A stretch of DNA of 64,000 nt from UMGS1387 sp045540015 (GTDB taxonomy: Bacteria > Bacillota > Clostridia > Oscillospirales > CAG-382), in the NCBI GenBank assembly GCA_045540015.1, contig JAZQGP010000028.1, forward strand, positions 1 through 64,000, read 5' to 3'. The notes below the pieces were generated by a model, which saw nothing but the letters and a program-made list of their open reading frames with translations, ran no database searches and was not told the DNA's origin. The translations under genes were made by a program, and so were the position numbers. This document shows, piece after piece, positions 1-7,941 of the stretch (position 1 is its first letter; every line of letters begins with the position of its first letter).

Positions 1-106
1 GCAAGGGACACAGCCGCTGACGCGTCTTGACTGCTCAACCTGAAGGTTTCGCACCTTTTTGCTAAAAACTTGCCACCGGCACCTTTTTTTAACGCAAAAA
101 GCCCTC

Positions 107-128
107 TCAGGGGTTCGAGTCCCTTGCG
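107..128 (+). other. partial copy of a tRNA 3' half
   Basis: These 22 bases are identical to the T-arm and start of the 3' acceptor strand of the tRNA-Arg at 210-286, but lie on the opposite strand. No matching 5' half, D-arm or anticodon arm is present, so it is not a functional tRNA. The first nine bases of the window also match the complementary strand of the same tRNA end, so bases 1-126 are bounded by a short inverted repeat. The rest of 1-106 holds nothing I recognise. It could be a remnant of integration at the tRNA or an edge or assembly effect. Confidence 0.6.
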
Positions 129-156
129 TATAATTAAGATGAATCTCCTTGGAAAG

Positions 157-187
157 TAAAAAAACGAGGTTGTTTAAACCTCGTTTT
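157..187 (-). terminator. terminator of tRNA-Arg
   Basis: A 9-bp stem (162-170 with 178-186) has a short loop and, on the minus strand, is followed by a T-rich tail. It lies just downstream of the tRNA-Arg CCA end. Confidence 0.75.
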
Positions 188-209
188 TAATAGGAACAGG
201 CAGTGCCTG

Positions 210-286
210 TGGCGCGCCGCAAGGGACTCGAACCCCTGACCTACTGGTTCGTAGCCAGTCACTCTATCCAGCTGAGCTAGCGGCGC
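210..286 (-). tRNA. tRNA-Arg (anticodon ACG)
   Basis: The reverse strand folds as a standard cloverleaf with a perfect 7-bp acceptor stem (280-286 with 214-220), a D-arm, an anticodon stem ACTGG/CCAGT around the loop CTACGAA, and a T-arm with TTCGAGT. Anticodon ACG (A34 normally edited to inosine) reads CGU/CGC arginine codons. The discriminator is G at 213 and the CCA end is encoded at 210-212. It has its own promoter and terminator. Confidence 0.95.
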
Positions 287-312
287 AGATGCTGTCTTGC
301 GACAGCTTTTAT

Positions 313-341
313 ATGATACCACTTTTGCAAGGCTTTGTCAA
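313..341 (-). promoter_or_regulatory. sigma-A promoter of tRNA-Arg
   Basis: On the minus strand TTGACA (336-341) is followed by a 17-nt spacer and TATCAT (313-318), about 27 nt before the tRNA 5' end. Confidence 0.8.
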
Positions 342-387
342 TAGTTTTTTTGAAAAAAGTCGATTTAATTTTTTAGAAAAATGCTTA

Positions 388-415
388 TAAAGAGCGGCAC
401 TTAAGAGTACCGCTC
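388..415 (-). terminator. terminator of the first solute-binding protein gene
   Basis: A GAGCGG...CCGCTC hairpin (392-415) is followed on the minus strand by TTTATAAG and then ATTTTTC, 17 nt beyond the stop codon. Confidence 0.65.
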
Positions 416-431
416 AGATGTTGATGCTTTT

Positions 432-1862
432 TTATTCCTCAATAGCGCCATACGCTTCATTGAACTGACGAAGCTTGCCGAGAGCTACTGACTCGGATGC
501 GGCGTACATGGAAGAAAAGTCGTGAGTTTCGCTTCTTGCAAGGTTTTTTCCTATAAACTCGAATGTACCGCCGGAGCAGTAACCGAGGTCATATATGATG
601 CTGTCTCTGATAATGTCAAGCATTTCTTCGGACTCATTGTCGCGTGTGAACTTGGTTTTAAGTGATACATCATAGAATGCAGGAAGAACATCACGCGAAC
701 CGATAGCACAAAGCGCTTCAATGATGGAACCTGTCTTTTCATAATCTTCAACTGTTACAGGCATTATAGCAACGTGTGCGTGACCGTTTACAATGCTTGC
801 ATAATTATCATCATACTCATACTTCGGAAGAGGAAGAATACCGAAGTCGTCTTCCATGCTTCTGAGAGACTTAGCTTCACCGAGATTTCCATCGTAGAAC
901 ATTGCTCTTCCTGTTGTAAATATGCTGGGACCTGTGTAGTTTTTAGGCTCGTCTGTAAGCAAAAGGAAGGCTGACTCGTGTTCGCACAAATCAAAGAACG
1001 AGTCATAAATATCGATTGTCTTTGTTGTGTTGAGAGTAAGCTCGGGAATGCCTTCTTCGTTCTTTGTGTATATTCTCTGACCTCCTGTATAAATAATTGC
1101 AATAGGGGTTTGCCATTCCTTTGCAACGTATCCGTATTGGTCATATTCTGGAGTTAATACACCGTCACCGTTGAGATCCTTTGAACCTTGCTTTACTATA
1201 TCCTCAAACTCGTCAAAGGTCCATTCTCCTTCTTCAACAAGCTCGTATGGATAGTCAATACCCAGTTCGTCAAAAATTCTCTTGTTGAAGAACATACACA
1301 TTGCATATTCAAGTCTGTGCATGGAGATATCGCCGTCAATAACGTACAGATTGCCGTTTACATCAAAGCTGTCCCTGATATCCTGTGACCACCAAGGCTT
1401 TTCAAGTTGAATGGACATAACGTCGTTGATGTTTACAAGCGCATCCTGAACGGCATATGAGAATGCTGCACCTGTATGAGGGAATATAATGTCATAAGCA
1501 TCATCACCTGCAAGAATTGATGTGAGAGCATCGGTTTCCCAGCCGGTTGACGAGGACTCGGTTGCAGTTATTTCTATGTTGAACATTTCTTCAACAATCT
1601 TGTTTCTCTTGTAAACAGCGCTTTCTACAGGATCGTCGCTGTCTTCCTCAAGATACTGGTCGGGGGTTTTGCCCGGACGGATAAGAATTCGGAAATTGTA
1701 TCCGTCGTAATCTGCTATTTCAAGGTCTTGTGTGTAAACCGAATCGTCAATTACGATGTTTGATCCGGTTGTGTCTGCTTGCTCTGTTTCTCTTTTGCAG
1801 CCTGCAAATGATGCAAGTGCAAGAACGGAAAGAGCAAGAGCTGTAATTTTCTTTACCGTCAT
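432..1862 (-). CDS. extracellular solute-binding lipoprotein, copy 1
   Basis: This 476-residue protein begins with a lipoprotein signal peptide (two Lys, a hydrophobic run, FAGC with the lipidated Cys at 22), so it should be anchored on the outer face of the membrane. The remaining ~450 residues resemble family 1 (sugar-type) ABC solute-binding proteins. A DxNxDG loop at residues 229-240 (DLNGDGVLTPE) looks like an EF-hand or dockerin-type calcium site. It is the first of three tandem paralogues (2110-3537, 3860-5296) that share long identical stretches. No permease or ATPase gene is adjacent, so the ligand and partner transporter are unknown. A GAAAGGTG ribosome site precedes the ATG. It has its own promoter and terminator. 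Confidence 0.85.
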   Translation of the reverse strand: MTVKKITALALSVLALASFAGCKRETEQADTTGSNIVIDDSVYTQDLEIADYDGYNFRILIRPGKTPDQYLEEDSDDPVESAVYKRNKIVEEMFNIEITATESSSTGWETDALTSILAGDDAYDIIFPHTGAAFSYAVQDALVNINDVMSIQLEKPWWSQDIRDSFDVNGNLYVIDGDISMHRLEYAMCMFFNKRIFDELGIDYPYELVEEGEWTFDEFEDIVKQGSKDLNGDGVLTPEYDQYGYVAKEWQTPIAIIYTGGQRIYTKNEEGIPELTLNTTKTIDIYDSFFDLCEHESAFLLLTDEPKNYTGPSIFTTGRAMFYDGNLGEAKSLRSMEDDFGILPLPKYEYDDNYASIVNGHAHVAIMPVTVEDYEKTGSIIEALCAIGSRDVLPAFYDVSLKTKFTRDNESEEMLDIIRDSIIYDLGYCSGGTFEFIGKNLARSETHDFSSMYAASESVALGKLRQFNEAYGAIEE

Positions 1863-1898
1863 AATAATGCACCTTTCAATGATTTTAATAATAAAATT

Positions 1899-1927
1899 AT
1901 TATATCACTTTTAATTAAAGTTGTCCA
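1899..1927 (-). promoter_or_regulatory. promoter of solute-binding protein copy 1
   Basis: On the minus strand TGGACA (1922-1927), a 17-nt spacer and TATAAT (1899-1904) lie about 36 nt before the ATG. Copy 2 has a near-identical arrangement. Confidence 0.7.
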
Positions 1928-2051
1928 GTAAACCGATGTAAATAAATTTAATAGTCGTTCTCCACAAAAAAGTTTGCGAATTCAGATGCAATTCACACAA
2001 ATATTTTCTTGAAAATGTAAGATATTAAACGGTGTGTGCGAAAAAATGTAA

Positions 2052-2083
2052 ACAAATAAAAACGGCACCCAAACGGATGCCGT
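2052..2083 (-). terminator. terminator of solute-binding protein copy 2
   Basis: ACGGCA (2062-2067) pairs with TGCCGT (2078-2083). On the minus strand the stem is followed by TTTTTATTTG. Confidence 0.8.
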
Positions 2084-2109
2084 CAAATAATTATAAGTCT
2101 GTAAGATTA

Positions 2110-3537
2110 TTATTTAATTCCGCCGTAAGATTCGTTGAACCTTTTAAGGCTTGCGAGAGCTGTGGATTCCTGCGAAGCGTACCTTGAAGCAAAATCGTGA
2201 GTTACATTTCTTGCAAGAACCTTTCCTATGTGTTGGAATGTACCGCCGGAGCAGTATCCAAGGTCGTAGATGATGCTGTCTCTGATAATGTCAATCATTT
2301 CTTCGGATTCGTTGTCACGCGTAAACTTTGTCTTAAGAGATACATCGTAGAACGCGGGAAGAACATCACGTGAACCGATAGCACAAAGAGCTTCAATGAT
2401 GGAGCCTGTCTTTTCATAATCTTCAACTGTTACAGGCATGATAGCAACGTGAGCATGACCGTTTACGATTGTTGCATAATCGTCATCATACTCATACTTC
2501 GGAAGAGGAAGAATACCAAAATCGTCTTCCATGCTTCTGAGAGATTTAGCCTGACCGAGGTTTCCGTCGGAGAACATAGCTCTGCCATTGCTGAACAAGT
2601 CAGGTCCGGTGTAGTTTTTGGGGCTGTCTGTAAGGTGGAGGAATGTGGATTCATGCTCGCACAGGTCAAAGAAGGTGTCATATATGTCGATTGTCTTGGG
2701 AGAATTGAGAGTAAGCTCCGGAATACCTTCTTCGTTCTTGTCGTAAATCTTTTGACCGCCTGTGTAGATAATTGCAATAGGTGCTTGCCATTCCTTTGCA
2801 ACATATCCGAACTGGTCATCTTCGGGGTTCAATACGCCGTCACCGTTGAGGTCCTTTGCACCCTGCTTTACAATGTCTTCAAACTCGTCAAAGGTCCATT
2901 CGCCGTCTTCAACAAGATCGTAAGGATATTCAATACCGAGTTCGTCGAAAATTCTCTTGTTGAAGTACAGACACATTGCATATTCAAGTCTGTGCATAGA
3001 GATATCGCCATCGATTATGTAAAGCTTGTCGTTAACATTGAAGGAGTCGATAATGTCCTGAGACCACCAGGGCTTTTCCATGTGAATGGACATAACCTCA
3101 TTGAGGTTAACAAGCGAACCTTGAACTGCATATGTGAATGCATGACCTGTGTGCGGGAAAATAATGTCGTATGCATCGTCGCCTGCAAGAATGGAGTTGA
3201 GCGCATCGTTTTCACCGTCGGAGTTAGAGGATTCTGTAGCAACTATTTCAATGTTGTACATGCCTTCAACTGTCTTGTTTCTCTTGTAAACAGCGCTTTC
3301 AACAGGATCATCGCTGTCTTCTTCGAGATACTGGTCTGTAGTTTTACCGGGACGGATAAGAATACGGAACTGGTATCCGTCGTAATCTGCAACCTCAAGG
3401 TCCTTTGTGTATTCAGTGTCATCAAAGCCTATAAGGTTTTCGTTTGTGCCGTTGTCCTTTTTGTCATCCTTACAGCCTGCAAAGGAAGCAAGGGCAAGAA
3501 CGGAAAGAGCAAGTGCAGCAATTTTCTTTACTGTCAT
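2110..3537 (-). CDS. extracellular solute-binding lipoprotein, copy 2
   Basis: At 475 residues this is the closest paralogue of copy 1: same lipoprotein signal (FAGC), same DPVESAVYKRN and EKPWWSQDI segments, same DLNGDGVL loop, and a C-terminal half almost identical to copy 1. Divergence concentrates in the mature N-terminus (residues ~23-45) and in scattered positions that probably line the ligand site. By family it should deliver a small solute, probably a carbohydrate, to an ABC importer encoded elsewhere. It has its own promoter (3573-3601) and terminator (2052-2083), so it is likely monocistronic rather than one operon with copies 1 and 3. Confidence 0.85.
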   Translation of the reverse strand: MTVKKIAALALSVLALASFAGCKDDKKDNGTNENLIGFDDTEYTKDLEVADYDGYQFRILIRPGKTTDQYLEEDSDDPVESAVYKRNKTVEGMYNIEIVATESSNSDGENDALNSILAGDDAYDIIFPHTGHAFTYAVQGSLVNLNEVMSIHMEKPWWSQDIIDSFNVNDKLYIIDGDISMHRLEYAMCLYFNKRIFDELGIEYPYDLVEDGEWTFDEFEDIVKQGAKDLNGDGVLNPEDDQFGYVAKEWQAPIAIIYTGGQKIYDKNEEGIPELTLNSPKTIDIYDTFFDLCEHESTFLHLTDSPKNYTGPDLFSNGRAMFSDGNLGQAKSLRSMEDDFGILPLPKYEYDDDYATIVNGHAHVAIMPVTVEDYEKTGSIIEALCAIGSRDVLPAFYDVSLKTKFTRDNESEEMIDIIRDSIIYDLGYCSGGTFQHIGKVLARNVTHDFASRYASQESTALASLKRFNESYGGIK

Positions 3538-3572
3538 AATAATACACCTTTCTGTGGTATTTTGAATGACTA

Positions 3573-3601
3573 ATTATATCATTTTAGATTTTTCAAGTCC
3601 A
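3573..3601 (-). promoter_or_regulatory. promoter of solute-binding protein copy 2
   Basis: On the minus strand TGGACT (3596-3601), 17 nt and TATAAT (3573-3578) precede the gene. The -35 and spacing match the copy 1 promoter, so the promoter appears to have been duplicated with the gene. Confidence 0.7.
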
Positions 3602-3789
3602 GTACATAAATGTAAATAAATTAAATGGGCATTTTCACAATTTAATTGAAAACGTTATATGCGTTTTGCATAACAAAAGCAGGAGAAAGATGCTAATATT
3701 CATATTTGTATATTATTTTCATTTCAAAAAAAGTCGGCGGCATTTTTCTTGTTCACATAATTAATAATATAACAAAAAAAATCGGTATT

Positions 3790-3838
3790 TTGTACAAAAA
3801 ATCCTGCCAAACCGAACATATATGCGGTCTGACAGGAT
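3790..3838 (-). terminator. terminator of solute-binding protein copy 3
   Basis: ATCCTG (3801-3806) pairs with CAGGAT (3833-3838) across a 26-nt loop. The minus-strand transcript continues with a run of six T. The rest of 3602-3789 is AT-rich with nothing recognised. Confidence 0.65.
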
Positions 3839-3859
3839 GCATTTACTGTTTATACATTA

Positions 3860-5296
3860 TTATTCAATATTGCCGTAAGCTTCGTTGAACTGCTTGAGAC
3901 GGTTGAGCGCAACAGATTCGCTTGCAGCATAGGTAGAGGAGAAGTCGTGGTTCTCGTCTCTTGCAAGCTGTTCACCAATATACTGGAAAGGACCGCCTGC
4001 GCCGTAGCCAAGGTCGTAAATAATTCCCTCTCTGATAATGTCAATCATATCTTCAGATTCATTGTCGCGGGCAAACTTTGTTTTAAGCGATACTTCGTAG
4101 AAAGCGGGAAGAACATCGCGTGAACCGATAGCACAGAGTGCCTCTGCAATTGCACCGGTTTTTTCGGGATCATCAACGGAGTTGGGAATGAGCATTACAT
4201 GAGAGAAGCCGTTGACAATTGCTGTATACTTGTCTTCGTATTCAAACTTCGGAAGCGGAAGAATGCCGAAATCATCCTCCATGCTTCTGAATTTCTTTGC
4301 AAATCCGAGAGTGCCGTCAGAGAACATTGCTCTTCCTTCCATAAATATGGAGCCGTTTTCGCCGTCGTAATTCTTTGGCTGGTCTGTGAGGTGAAGGAAT
4401 ACGTCATCAGTGTCTGCAAGCTCAAAGTAAGTGTCAAAAATGTCAATTGTCTTTGTAGTATTGAGCGTCAGTTCCGGTATACCTTCTTCGTTCTTGGAGT
4501 ATATTCTCTGGCCGCCTGTGTAGAGGATGGCAATTGCAGACTGCCATTCTGCGGCATAAAGACCGAATTGGTCGCTTTCGGGAGTTAAAACGCCGTCACC
4601 GTTTAAATCCTTTGAACCCTGCTTTACAAGCGACTCAAACTCATCGAAAGTCCATTCGCCGTCACGGACAAGTCCGTATGGGTATTCAATTCCCAGCTCG
4701 TCAAAAATGGTCTTGTTGAAGAACATACACATTGCATGCTCAAGTCGGTTCATGGAAATGTCACCGTCAAGTATGTATAGATTGCCGTTTACATTGAAGG
4801 AGTCAATAATGTCCTGAGACCACCAGGGCTTTTCGAGGTGAAGCGACATCACATCATTGAGGTTTATAAGTGCTCCCTGCGTTGCATATGAGAATGCAGC
4901 ACCCGTGTGAGGGAAAATAAGGTCGTAAGCATCGTCGCCTGCAAGAATTGACGTAAGTGCATCTGTTTCGTAATTTGCATCGGATGATTCAGTTGCACTT
5001 ATGCTTATGTTGAACATTTCTTCCACAACCTTATTTCTCTTGTATACTGCTGATTCAACCGGGTCATCGCTGTCTTGTTCAACATATTGGTCGGAGAAAG
5101 AAGGCGCAGGACGTACAAGCATGCGGAAATTGTATCCGTCAAAATCCTGAATGTCAAGGTCATCCGTGTATACAGAACTGTCAACACCGGAATACTCTTC
5201 ATTCGATTTACCGCTGTCTTTATCGTCCTTACAGCCTGCAAAGCTGATAACTGCAAGAAGAGAAAGTGCGAGTGCAATAAACTTTTTGAGTGTCAT
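3860..5296 (-). CDS. extracellular solute-binding lipoprotein, copy 3
   Basis: This 478-residue protein is the most divergent of the three paralogues but keeps the FAGC lipobox, the DPVESAVYKRN and EKPWWSQDI blocks and the DLNGDGVL putative calcium loop. It differs most near residues 320-335, where a longer Asn/Gly-rich stretch (YDGENGSIF) replaces the shorter loop of copies 1 and 2. The role is inferred as substrate capture for an ABC importer encoded outside the window. The upstream region carries its own promoter and an AGAGAGGT ribosome site. Confidence 0.85.
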   Translation of the reverse strand: MTLKKFIALALSLLAVISFAGCKDDKDSGKSNEEYSGVDSSVYTDDLDIQDFDGYNFRMLVRPAPSFSDQYVEQDSDDPVESAVYKRNKVVEEMFNISISATESSDANYETDALTSILAGDDAYDLIFPHTGAAFSYATQGALINLNDVMSLHLEKPWWSQDIIDSFNVNGNLYILDGDISMNRLEHAMCMFFNKTIFDELGIEYPYGLVRDGEWTFDEFESLVKQGSKDLNGDGVLTPESDQFGLYAAEWQSAIAILYTGGQRIYSKNEEGIPELTLNTTKTIDIFDTYFELADTDDVFLHLTDQPKNYDGENGSIFMEGRAMFSDGTLGFAKKFRSMEDDFGILPLPKFEYEDKYTAIVNGFSHVMLIPNSVDDPEKTGAIAEALCAIGSRDVLPAFYEVSLKTKFARDNESEDMIDIIREGIIYDLGYGAGGPFQYIGEQLARDENHDFSSTYAASESVALNRLKQFNEAYGNIE

Positions 5297-5334
5297 ATTG
5301 ATGTACCTCTCTTAATTATTTTACTTTATTATAC

Positions 5335-5363
5335 ATAATACCATATATTTTTTTATTTGTAAA
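5335..5363 (-). promoter_or_regulatory. promoter of solute-binding protein copy 3
   Basis: On the minus strand TTTACA (5358-5363), 17 nt and TATTAT (5335-5340) precede the gene. Confidence 0.55.
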
Positions 5364-5402
5364 GTAAAAAATATGGCTATTTAATTTAGAAAATCGGATG
5401 TA

Positions 5403-5433
5403 CAAAAAGCTGTCTCATAAACATAAGACAGCT
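5403..5433 (-). terminator. terminator of pfkA
   Basis: AGCTGTCT (5408-5415) pairs with AGACAGCT (5426-5433). On the minus strand the stem is followed by a short T run. Confidence 0.75.
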
Positions 5434-5464
5434 TAAATAATTATAATGAATAAAATCCGACAAA

Positions 5465-6532
5465 TCAGATTGAAATAAAATCTGCAAGGTCGTGAAGCTC
5501 TTGGAAGTGAGCTTTCTTTTCAGCAGCTCGCTGAAGCATTCCTTCGCGTATATACGGGTCAAGAGCTTTTACTTCCTCTTCGGTTGCCTTGTTTTTTACG
5601 ATTCTGTCAAGAGTAAACGCGTATTCCATTTCCTCGGTGCAAATCTTGCCGTTGTTGTAGCATACAACGAGGTTGTACTTGCCCTCGAGAAGAATGTCAA
5701 CAGCCTTGCTTCCCATGCGTGTTGCAATAAGTCTGTCTTCGCATGTGGGATCTCCGCCGCGCTGTACGTGTGCAAGACGTGCAAACTTTGTTTCAACGCC
5801 TGTCTTTTCCTGAATTTCCTTTGCAAGTCCTTCGGAAAATTCTGCACCCATGCCTTCGGATACCATAACAATGAAATTTCTCTTGCCTTCATGTGAAAGC
5901 TTGTTGATTTTATTTATAAGCGTGTCCTTGTCAAAGGGAAGCTCGGGAATTGCAATACCTGTTGCACCAACTGCAATGCCGCAGTCGATTGCAATGTAGC
6001 CTGCATTTCTTCCCATTACCTCAACAACGTTGCATCTTGCATGAGACTCACATGTGTCGCGAAGTCTGTCAACCATTTCAATAACGGTGTTCTTCGCTGT
6101 GTCGTAACCGATGGTGTAGTCGGTTGCGGAAATGTCGTTGTCGATGGTGCAGGGGATGCCTATACATGGAATGCCTTGTCTTGAAAGGTCAACCGCACCG
6201 CGAAAAGTACCGTCACCGCCGAGAGTGATAATTCCGTCAATGCCTGCTTTTCTGCAGTTTTCGGCAGCCTCGGCAACGCCTTCGGGACTGTTGAACTTCT
6301 TGCATCTGTCGGAATAGAGCATTGTTCCGCCGTGATTTATAATGTTTGATACGTCTCTTGCGTCAAGCAGCTTCATGTCGTTTTCCATGAGACCCTTGTA
6401 GCCGCAGTATATACCCATAACCTCAATGCCTCTTGCAAGACAGCTTCTTACAACGCTTCTTACGGCAGCATTCATACCGGGTGCGTCTCCGCCTGATGTG
6501 AGTACACCGATTCTCTTGAATGTTTTAGTCAT
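5465..6532 (-). CDS. pfkA: ATP-dependent 6-phosphofructokinase
   Basis: The enzyme phosphorylates fructose 6-phosphate to fructose 1,6-bisphosphate, the committed step of glycolysis, in the cytoplasm. It has the N-terminal TSGGDAPGMNA nucleotide loop, GGDGT at 105-109 (Gly at the position where PPi-dependent enzymes carry Asp, so ATP use is expected), the catalytic TIDND at 129-133 and a MGRNAGYIA segment. At 355 residues it is ~35 longer than the classical 320-residue enzyme because of a charged C-terminal tail. Residue 128 is Cys where ATP enzymes usually have Gly and PPi enzymes Lys (PCTIDND). It is divergent from an HPr-like gene. A GAGGG ribosome site precedes the ATG. Confidence 0.93.
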   Translation of the reverse strand: MTKTFKRIGVLTSGGDAPGMNAAVRSVVRSCLARGIEVMGIYCGYKGLMENDMKLLDARDVSNIINHGGTMLYSDRCKKFNSPEGVAEAAENCRKAGIDGIITLGGDGTFRGAVDLSRQGIPCIGIPCTIDNDISATDYTIGYDTAKNTVIEMVDRLRDTCESHARCNVVEVMGRNAGYIAIDCGIAVGATGIAIPELPFDKDTLINKINKLSHEGKRNFIVMVSEGMGAEFSEGLAKEIQEKTGVETKFARLAHVQRGGDPTCEDRLIATRMGSKAVDILLEGKYNLVVCYNNGKICTEEMEYAFTLDRIVKNKATEEEVKALDPYIREGMLQRAAEKKAHFQELHDLADFISI

Positions 6533-6689
6533 TTTTATCCCTCAAATCTTAAATTGATTTTACTGTTTTAACGATTAAATAATTAATCTAGATTATTATA
6601 CATCCATAACTCTGTTAATAATTTAACCGCATGAAAACTAATTGTTACAATTTAACATTTTACCCGGAATAATTCTTTACAGGTTATTA

Positions 6690-6718
6690 TTGACTTTGTC
6701 TTTAATTTGGTTTATAAT
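6690..6718 (+). promoter_or_regulatory. promoter of the HPr-like gene
   Basis: TTGACT (6690-6695), a 17-nt spacer and TATAAT (6713-6718) lie 40 nt before the ATG. The pfkA promoter on the other strand of this 226-bp gap is not clear. Confidence 0.8.
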
Positions 6719-6758
6719 AATCATGTAAATATTATGTACCGAAAGGAGAAAGATAATT

Positions 6759-6989
6759 ATGAAAGTACTTAATATTAAGCTTTCCGCAATTGAGGAAGTA
6801 AAAAGATTTGTAAATACAGTCAGCGCCTATGAGGGTGAGGTTGACTTAAAATCCGGAAGATACGTTGTTGACGGAAAATCCATTATGGGTATATTCAGTC
6901 TTGACCTTATGAGCCCTATCGAAATGACTGTTCATTCCGATAACTGCGATGAGCTTCTTGAAAAGCTGAAAGATTTTATTATAGACTGA
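6759..6989 (+). CDS. HPr-like protein lacking the active-site histidine
   Basis: This 76-residue protein has the HPr fold pattern and the regulatory-serine motif KSIMGIFSL (Ser41, equivalent to Ser46 of HPr). The region that should read GLHARPA is replaced by LSAIEEV, putting Ala10 at the His15 position. It therefore cannot be a PEP-dependent phosphocarrier, but could still be phosphorylated on Ser by HPr kinase, as known for Bacillus Crh, which has Gln at that position. A Crh-like role in carbon catabolite control is inferred, and the divergent pfkA neighbour fits. GAAAGGAGA ribosome site; clear promoter and terminator. Confidence 0.8.
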   Translation: MKVLNIKLSAIEEVKRFVNTVSAYEGEVDLKSGRYVVDGKSIMGIFSLDLMSPIEMTVHSDNCDELLEKLKDFIID

Positions 6990-7010
6990 TTTTAATAAAT
7001 CGAATAACAA

Positions 7011-7058
7011 AAATCCTGCCATGCTGTGAAATACGGCTTTGCAGGATTTATTTTTATT
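7011..7058 (+). terminator. terminator of the HPr-like gene
   Basis: AAATCCTGC (7011-7019) pairs with GCAGGATTT (7041-7049), followed by ATTTTTATTT. Confidence 0.85.
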
Positions 7059-7081
7059 TACATATAATTCCCTAAAACCCC

Positions 7082-7110
7082 TTTACAATTCTTTTTAAAG
7101 CATATATAAT
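7082..7110 (+). promoter_or_regulatory. promoter of methyltransferase-hslO-miaB
   Basis: TTTACA (7082-7087), 17 nt and TATAAT (7105-7110), 43 nt before the methyltransferase ATG. Confidence 0.75.
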
Positions 7111-7153
7111 ATAATGTTGTAAAATTACGCATTTTGGGAGATGAGGAAGAGGT

Positions 7154-7918
7154 ATGTCAAACGAAAGCTACGGAGAAGCAATGTCCGAAAGCTACGACGC
7201 GCTGAACTCTGATATAGATTATGAGCATTGGGCGGATTTTATCGAGCAGTGCATAAAACGCTTTGCGAAAACCGAGGTGAAGCACGTGTGCGAAATTGCG
7301 TGCGGAACGGGAAAAATGTCGACTCTTCTTTCAAAGCGCGGATATAAGGTGACTGCTTCCGATTTGTCCGAGGAAATGCTCTGCCTTGCGGAAAACAGGG
7401 CAAGAGAGGAAAACTGCCGGAATTTAACGCTGACAAAACAGGACATGAGAACCTTTACCGCGGCAAGTAAAGCGCAGGCGGTTGTTTGCCTTCTTGACAG
7501 CGTAAACTGCCTTACAAAGCCTGCTGACGTAAAACAGTGCTTTGAAAGTGCGGCGAAAATACTTGATGAGGGCGGAGTTTTCCTGTTTGACGTAAACTCA
7601 AAACACAAGTTTGAAAACGTGTATTCCGATAACGCGTATGTCCTCGAAGATAATAATGTGCTGTGCGCCTGGGAAAACTACTACAACGAAAAGACGCACA
7701 TGTGCGATTTTTACCTGTCGTTCTTCAAGGAGCGTGCAGACGGTCTTTATGAAAGAAACGACGAACACAGACGCGAGAGAATGTACACAAAGAGAAGCCT
7801 TGAAAAGTATCTTTCAGAGAGCGGTTTTGAAGTGTGCGGAGTGTTCTCGGATTTTGATTTTTCAGAGGGCAACGAAGCAAAAGACGAACGGCTGTATTTT
7901 GCGGCAGTAAAAAAGTAA
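7154..7918 (+). CDS. class I SAM-dependent methyltransferase
   Basis: This 254-residue protein has the Rossmann-type methyltransferase motif I EIACGTGKMS (residues ~47-56), an acidic end of strand 2 (TASDLSEEML), motif III-like LTKQDMRTF and motif IV QAVVCLLDSVNCL. The pattern matches the ubiquinone/menaquinone-type and methyltransferase_25 families, which act on small molecules or RNA, but nothing visible identifies the substrate. It is the first gene of a plus-strand run, 23 nt ahead of hslO, and is probably co-transcribed with it. The ribosome site is GGAGATGAGG. Confidence 0.8.
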   Translation: MSNESYGEAMSESYDALNSDIDYEHWADFIEQCIKRFAKTEVKHVCEIACGTGKMSTLLSKRGYKVTASDLSEEMLCLAENRAREENCRNLTLTKQDMRTFTAASKAQAVVCLLDSVNCLTKPADVKQCFESAAKILDEGGVFLFDVNSKHKFENVYSDNAYVLEDNNVLCAWENYYNEKTHMCDFYLSFFKERADGLYERNDEHRRERMYTKRSLEKYLSESGFEVCGVFSDFDFSEGNEAKDERLYFAAVKK

Positions 7919-7941
7919 ACAATACGGAGAAAAATTGAAAA

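Noticed and set aside
134..322. 62-codon minus-strand frame over tRNA-Arg
   Set aside because: It is a translation of the tRNA gene itself; this is a known type of false protein.
2449..3573. 374-codon plus-strand frame antisense to solute-binding protein copy 2
   Set aside because: Shadow of a well-supported gene: no ribosome site, Cys/Val-rich composition, and shorter broken versions opposite copies 1 and 3.
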